Source: Planococcus sp. (in: firmicutes)
Lineage (GTDB): Bacteria; Bacillota; Bacilli; Bacillales_A; Planococcaceae
Assembly (NCBI GenBank): GCA_030147225.1
Contig: JASLAI010000294.1
Coordinates: 1 to 11,035, forward strand
Length of the DNA: 11,035 bases
Direction: 5' to 3'
Under the pieces are notes generated by a model, which did no database searches, was not told the origin of the DNA, and saw nothing but the letters and a program-made list of their open reading frames with translations. Each line of letters opens with the position of its first letter. The first letter of the stretch is position 1. Both the position numbers and the translations under genes were made by a program. Positions 6,601 to 11,035 of this stretch are shown piece by piece.

Positions 6601-6634
6601 TAAAAACGGCGTCAGGACAGAGCCTGACGCCGTT
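6601..6634 (-). terminator. Riboswitch-controlled terminator upstream of thiT
   Basis: AACGGCGTCAGG (6634-6623) pairs with CCTGACGCCGTT (6616-6605) in a perfect 12-bp stem with a 6-nt loop, and the strand continues in a short T tract. It lies between the TPP aptamer and thiT, where an expression platform belongs. The alternative antiterminator pairing is not obvious by eye. Confidence 0.85.
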
Positions 6635-6652
6635 GTAAGGGCCGGTTTCCAT

Positions 6653-6733
6653 CCACATCCCTGCGCAAGTGTTAACTTACAGGTTCAAAGGGTAAGAACA
6701 GATGTTCACTCTCAGCAAAAGCTCCCCTTGTGG
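6653..6733 (-). promoter_or_regulatory. TPP riboswitch aptamer (THI element) of thiT
   Basis: The minus strand shows the conserved blocks of the TPP aptamer in order: P1 arm CCACA (6733-6729), GGGGAGC (6727-6721), GCTGAGA (6716-6710), ACCCTTTGAACCTG (6693-6680), then GCGCAGGGA and the closing P1 arm TGTGG (6657-6653). TPP binding in such elements normally favours a downstream terminator, and one is present at 6601-6634. It therefore acts as an off-switch for thiamine uptake. Confidence 0.95.
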
Positions 6734-6761
6734 TGTATACAGATATTTATCAGTCACCTGT

Positions 6762-6790
6762 ATTGTACACAAGGCCTTCCTTTTATGCAA
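6762..6790 (-). promoter_or_regulatory. Promoter of the thiT riboswitch transcript
   Basis: The minus strand has TTGCAT (6790-6785) and TACAAT (6767-6762) with exactly 17 bp between. Transcription would start near 6755, about 20 nt before the aptamer. Confidence 0.6.
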
Positions 6791-6830
6791 GGTCGTTTTA
6801 AGATGGTCTGATAGGGTAAAACAATGGATA

Positions 6831-7958
6831 ATGAAGAAAATTGAAAGGTGGTGGAGGCAGCCGGAATTTAGGCTTGCCGAAAAGATGATTGAACTATTAA
6901 AAGACCTGATAAAAATTCAAAGCGATACAAAGGAAGGAGCCAATGAAGCTCTTCTTTTTTGTGCAGATTGGCTGAAAGCAAAAGGAGAAACGGTTACTAT
7001 TCACGACAATGAGGGCTATTTGATGTTGACCGCTGCTAAAGGGCAAGGGTCAGAAACCGTTGTTTGGAATGGCCATGTCGACGTGGTTCCTGGTCACAAA
7101 GAACAATTTGTGCCGTTCGAGGAACAGGGCCGTCTCTATGGACGTGGATCAGCTGACATGAAAGCCGGTGTGGCGGCCATGATGCAGGCGTTCACCGAGT
7201 TGGATAGCTCCGTTTTAAATCGCATTGTCCAATTACATATCGTCACCGATGAAGAGATTGGCGGCCGCAACACGTCTAAATGGCTGGTGGAGCAAGGATA
7301 TCATGGTGATTTTGTCATTTGCGGAGAACCTACAGGATTAAAAGTCGGGCTGCAATCGAAAGGTATTTTACGCATGGATATGACGTTTAAAGGCAAGCCT
7401 GCACACGGCAGTCGTCCTTGGGAGGGCATTAATGCCATTGAATCGGCGATGAAGTTCCATATGGCCTCTTCCGAATTGCCTTTCCGTAAAGAATCTACCG
7501 AGTATTACGAACAGCCCTCAGTCAACTTGCCTATTATTAAAGCAGGAGATCGTTACAATGTAGTTCCTGAAATTTGTGAAATGTCCTACGATATCCGCTT
7601 TATGCCAGGACAAGATAAAGATGAGATTATTCGCCAACTGGCCGACTTGGCAGATACCTTAAATGTTGATATGGACTATAAAGCTTCAGGCTCTACCCCA
7701 GCTCTCACAACAACTAAGGATAACGTATTTATCCAAAGCCTACAGCAGAGCATTTTGGAAACAACGGAAAAAGAAGCGATTTTATTCGGTCAGCACGGTG
7801 CTGCTGATACACGTTATTATGCTGCAGTTACAGGCGGTGAAGGTGCCATCGAATTTGGTCCAAGCGGCGATGATTGGCACGGCAATGCGGAATATGTTTT
7901 AATTTCAAGTGTCCATGAATATAAGGAAATTCTATTGGCACATGTACAATCTGTCTAA
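6831..7958 (+). CDS. M20 family metallopeptidase / ArgE-DapE-like deacylase
   Basis: This is a predicted cytosolic two-metal hydrolase of amide bonds (375 residues from this start). Metal ligands and catalytic residues are all present: H82 in NGHVDVVPG, D109 in GSADMKAG, the pair E141/E142 in TDEEIGG, E166 in CGEPTG and H350 in DWHGNAEY. The lid/dimer domain carries H192 in GKPAHGSRPW. The family includes acetylornithine and succinyl-diaminopimelate deacylases and dipeptidases. Nothing in the neighbourhood fixes the substrate, and it lies outside any arg or dap cluster. The start is uncertain. ATG 6831 has only AGGG 14 nt upstream, and in-frame ATG 6885 has no good site. The GGTGGTGGAGG at 6847-6857 suits neither. 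A still longer reading from 6702 would run through the thiT riboswitch and promoter and is not credible. Confidence 0.85.
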   Translation: MKKIERWWRQPEFRLAEKMIELLKDLIKIQSDTKEGANEALLFCADWLKAKGETVTIHDNEGYLMLTAAKGQGSETVVWNGHVDVVPGHKEQFVPFEEQGRLYGRGSADMKAGVAAMMQAFTELDSSVLNRIVQLHIVTDEEIGGRNTSKWLVEQGYHGDFVICGEPTGLKVGLQSKGILRMDMTFKGKPAHGSRPWEGINAIESAMKFHMASSELPFRKESTEYYEQPSVNLPIIKAGDRYNVVPEICEMSYDIRFMPGQDKDEIIRQLADLADTLNVDMDYKASGSTPALTTTKDNVFIQSLQQSILETTEKEAILFGQHGAADTRYYAAVTGGEGAIEFGPSGDDWHGNAEYVLISSVHEYKEILLAHVQSV

Positions 7959-8024
7959 ATAGGTTTGCATCCTGCAAAATTCGGGAAAATAGTAATTACT
8001 AACCTCATGAATGGAGAGATTTAA

Positions 8025-8171
8025 ATGGCAATTGGAAGACTAGTAAAATCTGCGATAAAGTACGGTCCCATCGCTTATCCAATCATCCGTAAAGTATTAA
8101 ATAAAAGAAAACAAGGCAAAGCTGGACAGACAACTTCCAGAGAAACTGATACGCGCAGTAAAAAACGCTAA
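8025..8171 (+). CDS. Small basic protein of unknown function, 48 residues
   Basis: This short gene begins at ATG 8025, with GGAGAG 6 nt upstream, and ends at TAA 8171 directly at a strong terminator. The product starts MAIGRLVKSAIKYGPIAYPI. Residues 1-25 form a plausible amphipathic or membrane-facing helix with glycine/proline breaks. Residues 22-48 are dominated by lysine and arginine (IRKVLNKRKQGKAG, then TRSKKR). It carries no cysteine pairs, signal-peptidase site or known motif that I recognise. The ribosome site, the sensible codon content and the abutting terminator argue that it is expressed. It lies 66 bp after the M20 peptidase gene on the same strand and may share its transcript. 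Function unknown; membrane association or nucleic-acid binding are both possible. Confidence 0.7.
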   Translation: MAIGRLVKSAIKYGPIAYPIIRKVLNKRKQGKAGQTTSRETDTRSKKR

Positions 8172-8213
8172 CAAAAACGTACCGGCATAATATTATGCCG
8201 GTACGTTTTTGTT
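8170..8213. terminator. 44-nt perfect palindrome, bidirectional terminator
   Basis: Arms 8170-8191 and 8192-8213 are exact reverse complements with no spacer. They have A5 and T5 runs near the outer ends and a GC-rich ACCGGCAT core. It starts in the stop codon of the small protein gene and can also end transcripts arriving from the SGNH operon on the other strand. Confidence 0.85.
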
Positions 8214-8238
8214 TTGACAGAATATGAAGTTTAAAATG

Positions 8239-8279
8239 CCAGCGCTTGTCGAGACTATACGGCTGCCTCCGCTTTTCTT
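8239..8279 (-). repeat. 41-nt partial copy of the hairpin repeat
   Basis: These 41 bases are identical to 8361-8401 and lie 122 bp apart in the same orientation. Read on the minus strand, this is a repeat of the first third of the adjoining unit and then stops, as the fragment at 376-399 does in the other array. Confidence 0.9.
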
Positions 8280-8401
8280 TGTCCAGACTCCAGCAGCCAG
8301 CCTCTCGAGTCGCTTCAGCCTAGCTGCCAATGGCATAGAACGCCATTACCAGTTAGGCTTCCAGCGCTTGTCGAGACTATACGGCTGCCTCCGCTTTTCT
8401 T
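8280..8401 (-). repeat. Hairpin repeat unit, type B, reversed
   Basis: On the minus strand this unit aligns with 127-251: the GCAGCC arm, CTCGACAAGCGCTGGAAGCC, the AATGGC/GCCATT inner hairpin, and CTCGAGAGGCTGGCTGC with the GTCTGGAC linker. The inner stem pairs AGCCTA with TAGGCT, where the other copy has AGCCTT with AAGGCT. Its minus-strand start supplies the last two bases of the SGNH gene's stop codon. The rest of 8214-8399 holds no gene. Confidence 0.85.
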
Positions 8402-9302
8402 AAATATAAGGAATTGCATCCCGTATTGCCAGATAGCCTGTTTGATTTTGGTCTGAAGGGCGCTGTGCAGTTTCTTCAGACTCGCTGTCCGGCTGTTCCT
8501 GTTCATCTTGAGCTTCCATGATCTCTTCGAAAGACAATGGATTCGGCTGTGGCATTTCAACATCTTCCACCTTCCATGTGTCTTGGTATTCTTCGAAGAA
8601 TGAATTCGCCATCGCTTGATAGCCCAATTGATTTGGATGGACATCACCCGGATTTGGAACCTTATCTATGCCGTCTGAACCAAACGATTGGTCTACGGAT
8701 ACAAAAACTGCACCTGCTTTTTCAGCTGATTGCCGGAGAATTTCATTAAGCCGGTCAAGCTGTTTGGCTGTGCCATTCTTTTGGTTGTCACGGACGTGGG
8801 GATAAGCAAAATAATAACCCATTACATAGACAGCTGCATCCGGAGAGGTTTCCGTAAGTTCGGCTAAAATCAAATCCATGTTTTCCCTTGTTGCATTGAG
8901 GGCAAAATCAGCCTGTATTTGCTGAAAAGTCAATGACCCCTGTATCGGGTCGTTCTGAACCAGCCGCAGCAGATCATTTGCTCCTGCTGATACAGTTATA
9001 AGATTGGCTGTTGCCAGCATATCTTTCGCTTCATCCGTTTGAATGCTTTCCAGTACATCTGCTGTAGTAAAACCCGGAAATGCGAGATTTTTCGAAAAAA
9101 ACGCAACAGGTTGATTGCGCACCAATTCCTGTGCAATCAAATCTGTATATCCGGCATCTATTTGACGTTCTGGTGTCTGGCCAGCTGCCAATGAATCTCC
9201 AATCGCTACGTAAGATACAGGCAGTTCAATCTTCGCTTGCGCTGAAGCCGATCCGCTGAACATCAATAAGCCCCCAATTGCCGCAATCAAATACTTCTTC
9301 AT
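8400..9302 (-). CDS. Secreted SGNH/GDSL-family hydrolase
   Basis: This is a predicted exported esterase or lipase-like hydrolase of 300 residues. Residues 1-21 form a signal peptide (MKKY, hydrophobic core, SASA then cleavage before QAK). The SGNH blocks are complete: S37 in AIGDSLAAG (block I), G75-F76-region GFTT after the oxyanion strand, G107/N109 in SAGANDLL (block III), and D220 with H222 in DVHPNQLGY (block V). After the domain ends near 245 comes a low-complexity acidic tail (about 246-287, rich in E, D, Q and P). The ATG at 9302 is preferred over GTG 9311 because AAGAGG lies 8 nt upstream. The gene begins 12 bp after the aminopeptidase gene ends. It stops exactly where a hairpin repeat begins. 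Substrate unknown; lipid, sugar-ester or cell-wall acetyl esters are possible. Confidence 0.88.
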   Translation of the reverse strand: MKKYLIAAIGGLLMFSGSASAQAKIELPVSYVAIGDSLAAGQTPERQIDAGYTDLIAQELVRNQPVAFFSKNLAFPGFTTADVLESIQTDEAKDMLATANLITVSAGANDLLRLVQNDPIQGSLTFQQIQADFALNATRENMDLILAELTETSPDAAVYVMGYYFAYPHVRDNQKNGTAKQLDRLNEILRQSAEKAGAVFVSVDQSFGSDGIDKVPNPGDVHPNQLGYQAMANSFFEEYQDTWKVEDVEMPQPNPLSFEEIMEAQDEQEQPDSESEETAQRPSDQNQTGYLAIRDAIPYI

Positions 9303-9314
9303 TTCAATCACCTC

Positions 9315-10544
9315 TTAAAATGCCCAGTTTCCGTTTCGGAAGATAGGCTCTTTTGAACCTTCTGCTGTGATGCCGTCAATATCCATACTGCTACTGCCAA
9401 TCATGAAATCTTCGTGGACGATTGATGTATTCAGGCCAATGGCTGCCAATTGATTTCGTTCAAGGTCACGCGCACCTTCGTAGCAGGTCGGATAAGAATC
9501 TCCAATAGCTAAATGATTTGAAGCATTTTCATCAAACAGCGTATTGTAGAACAAAATATTGGAATCGGAAATCGGAGATTGATGCGGCACCAATGCCACT
9601 TCTCCCAAATAAGCCGCTCCCTCATCTGCATTGATCATTTCGTTAAGAAGTTCTTGTCCTGTCTCAGCTTTGGCATCGACAATTTTGCCTTTTTCAAAAG
9701 TCAGGGTAAAGCCATCGATCACATTGCCTTGATAAACAAGAGGCTTCGTATTTCGGACCTTGCCCTCCACTCCATACTTTAACGGCACCGTGTAGACTTC
9801 TTCAGTAGGCATGTTTGCAATGAAAGGATTGCCCTGAGGTGTTTTTGAAGCCCCGGACATCCAAATATGCTTGTCAGGAAGTTCAATCGTCAGTTCCGTT
9901 CCAGGCGCACTGTACTGTAATTTTACATATCGTTTATCGTTTAATTGGGCAGCCCGCTGCTCCAATAAAGCGATGTGGTTTTTCCATAATTCCACTGCAT
10001 CGCCTTCACCAATGCGCACTGTTTTGAAAATAGCCTGCCATAAGGCCTCCATCTGCTGTTCAGCAGGCAGATCTGAAAAGACTTTCTGTGCCCATTTCGG
10101 TGAAGGAATGGCTACAATCGACCAAGCCACTTTGTCTGACCCAACAGCCTGACGGTAACGTTCCAATGCTTTTCCTGCAGACTTCTGCGAATCAGCCAAA
10201 CGTTTTGCCGGAACTCCCGTCAACAGATCCGGATCTTCCGCATCAATCCAGAGGAACGAACCGCCCGTGTTGATGACTTCATCGCGCTGAACAACTGACC
10301 ATTCAGGATAGTCCTGAAATGCCTCATCCGGCGCCAAATCAAAATGGGTCCGCGTAAGAACTGGATCCTCATAATTGACCTGTACTCGCTTTGCGCCTGC
10401 TTCATATGCTTTTTTTACAACAATGCGTGTAAATTCAAGGGTATCGGTCGTGGTATTAATGACAATCAATTGCCCTTTTTGAACATTCAACCCAACATAA
10501 ACGGTTAATTCAGCATATTGTTCGAGCTTCTCTTGAAAATTCAT
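9315..10544 (-). CDS. ampS: M29 family aminopeptidase (AmpS/T type)
   Basis: This is a predicted cytosolic two-metal exopeptidase of 409 residues, the standard size of the thermophilic-aminopeptidase family M29. Expected metal and catalytic residues are visible: E249 in NMPTEEVYT, E315 in YLGEVAL, H344 in SNHLAIG, Y351, H377 and D379 in VHEDFMIG. The C-terminal SSSMDIDGI segment is also conserved. The enzyme trims N-terminal amino acids from peptides, so it complements PepF and the M20 enzyme in peptide turnover. The ATG overlaps the stop of the upstream helicase gene as ATGA, with AAAGGGG 8 nt upstream inside the helicase gene, so translation is likely coupled. The SGNH gene follows after 12 bp, and that gene's ribosome site overlaps this stop codon. 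Confidence 0.94.
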   Translation of the reverse strand: MNFQEKLEQYAELTVYVGLNVQKGQLIVINTTTDTLEFTRIVVKKAYEAGAKRVQVNYEDPVLTRTHFDLAPDEAFQDYPEWSVVQRDEVINTGGSFLWIDAEDPDLLTGVPAKRLADSQKSAGKALERYRQAVGSDKVAWSIVAIPSPKWAQKVFSDLPAEQQMEALWQAIFKTVRIGEGDAVELWKNHIALLEQRAAQLNDKRYVKLQYSAPGTELTIELPDKHIWMSGASKTPQGNPFIANMPTEEVYTVPLKYGVEGKVRNTKPLVYQGNVIDGFTLTFEKGKIVDAKAETGQELLNEMINADEGAAYLGEVALVPHQSPISDSNILFYNTLFDENASNHLAIGDSYPTCYEGARDLERNQLAAIGLNTSIVHEDFMIGSSSMDIDGITAEGSKEPIFRNGNWAF

Positions 10545-11035
10545 CGTTTATTCCCCTTTGCGGCAATGGTTTTGCTGGATCCTTCAATAAGCTTTCCACC
10601 ATGTATCACTTTTTGCACAGGCTTGGAAGGCAATTCTTTGGTAAATTTCTTGTAATGACGTTCGTCAGCATACGCTAATAAAGTCAGGACTTCACCGTCC
10701 GCTCCCGCTCTTCCGGTTCTTCCTGAGCGATGCAAGTACTGCTCGATCGTTTGTGGAACGTCCACATGGATCACATGCGTCACTAAATCGATATCTAGTC
10801 CACGAGCCGCTACTTCTGTTGCAATCAATATAGCTACTTCCCCTTTTCGGAAAGCATCCAATGCTTTTTTACGTTCATCTTTTTTCATCTCGGAATGCAA
10901 AGTGACGATTTTCGCGTCACGGAACTTCAATTTATTTTCCTTCATCAGCAGTTGATCCAGGTTATTGACGAAAGCCAAGCCTTTCATGCCGGGAATATGT
11001 GATAGGCTTCGAAGCATTTCGGTTTTGTCCCGCTC
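10541..11035 (-). CDS. DEAD-box RNA helicase, C-terminal part (cut by window edge)
   Basis: The visible 164 residues, in frame to the edge, are the second RecA-like domain of a superfamily 2 RNA helicase. Seen are the motif IV region GLAFVNNLDQL, TLHSEM, motif V ATEVAARGLDI and motif VI YLHRSGRTGRAG with the arginine fingers. The ATP-binding and DEAD motifs lie beyond the right edge. After motif VI only about 50 residues remain, with a short basic end (KGNKR), so it lacks a long RGG or DbpA-type RNA-binding tail. That fits compact Bacillus YfmL-like helicases, though CshB-type relatives cannot be excluded. Such helicases act in ribosome assembly or mRNA turnover. It overlaps ampS by 4 bp. It is incomplete because of the window, not a pseudogene. 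Confidence 0.9.
   Translation of the reverse strand, partial: ERDKTEMLRSLSHIPGMKGLAFVNNLDQLLMKENKLKFRDAKIVTLHSEMKKDERKKALDAFRKGEVAILIATEVAARGLDIDLVTHVIHVDVPQTIEQYLHRSGRTGRAGADGEVLTLLAYADERHYKKFTKELPSKPVQKVIHGGKLIEGSSKTIAAKGNKR

Noticed and set aside
6702..6830. 43-residue N-terminal extension of the M20 peptidase
   Set aside because: It is encoded opposite the TPP aptamer and the thiT promoter, has no ribosome site, and does not resemble the family's N-terminus.
10541..11035. Helicase fragment as a pseudogene or stand-alone short protein starting at 11017
   Set aside because: The frame is open to the window edge, and the missing motifs I-III would lie beyond it, so this is simple truncation by the window.
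1..11035. A novel defence, toxin-antitoxin or mobile gene system
   Set aside because: All larger genes belong to known housekeeping families, and no transposase, integrase, nuclease or toxin-like pair was found. The only undescribed-looking items are the hairpin repeats and the 48-residue gene.

Overview
The window reads as ordinary chromosome of a moderate-GC Bacillales bacterium. Strong AGGAGG-type ribosome sites, extended -10 promoters, a TPP riboswitch ahead of thiT, and proteins resembling Bacillus YtiB, MapB/YflG, PepF, ThiT and AmpS all point that way. A Planococcaceae member (Planococcus or a relative) is my best guess, inferred without a database search.

Layout, left to right. Bases 1-400 hold no gene. 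They carry a tandem array of hairpin-forming units of about 125 nt (A, B, A and a broken-off fourth start). Next is a beta-carbonic anhydrase (540-1106, +). It meets a convergent minus-strand cluster: pepF (M3 oligoendopeptidase), then a RimJ/RimL-like acetyltransferase one base later, then a DinB/YfiT-fold protein. The two convergent transcripts share one palindromic terminator, which also encodes the last residues of both proteins. A divergent TspO/MBR-like membrane protein (4227-4961, +) follows, with its own terminator. Then come two minus-strand single genes: a MapB-type methionine aminopeptidase and the thiamine transporter subunit thiT. thiT is preceded by a promoter, a TPP aptamer and a terminator hairpin. 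An M20 metallopeptidase/deacylase (+) is transcribed away from that riboswitch, and a 48-residue basic protein follows it. A 44-nt perfect palindrome and a reversed copy of the B-type repeat separate these from the last minus-strand operon. In transcription order that operon is a DEAD-box helicase (cut by the right edge), an M29 aminopeptidase (ampS, 4-bp overlap) and a secreted SGNH/GDSL hydrolase (12-bp gap).

How the genes work together. Most are housekeeping: peptide turnover (PepF, M29, M20, MetAP), CO2/bicarbonate balance, thiamine uptake under TPP control, and RNA remodelling. I see no defence island, phage, transposase or biosynthetic cluster. The material most worth a second look is non-coding or at gene ends: the hairpin repeat family with compensatory changes in its stems, the shared terminator that gives two unrelated proteins the same C-terminus, a repeat abutting the SGNH stop codon, and the unannotated 48-residue protein.
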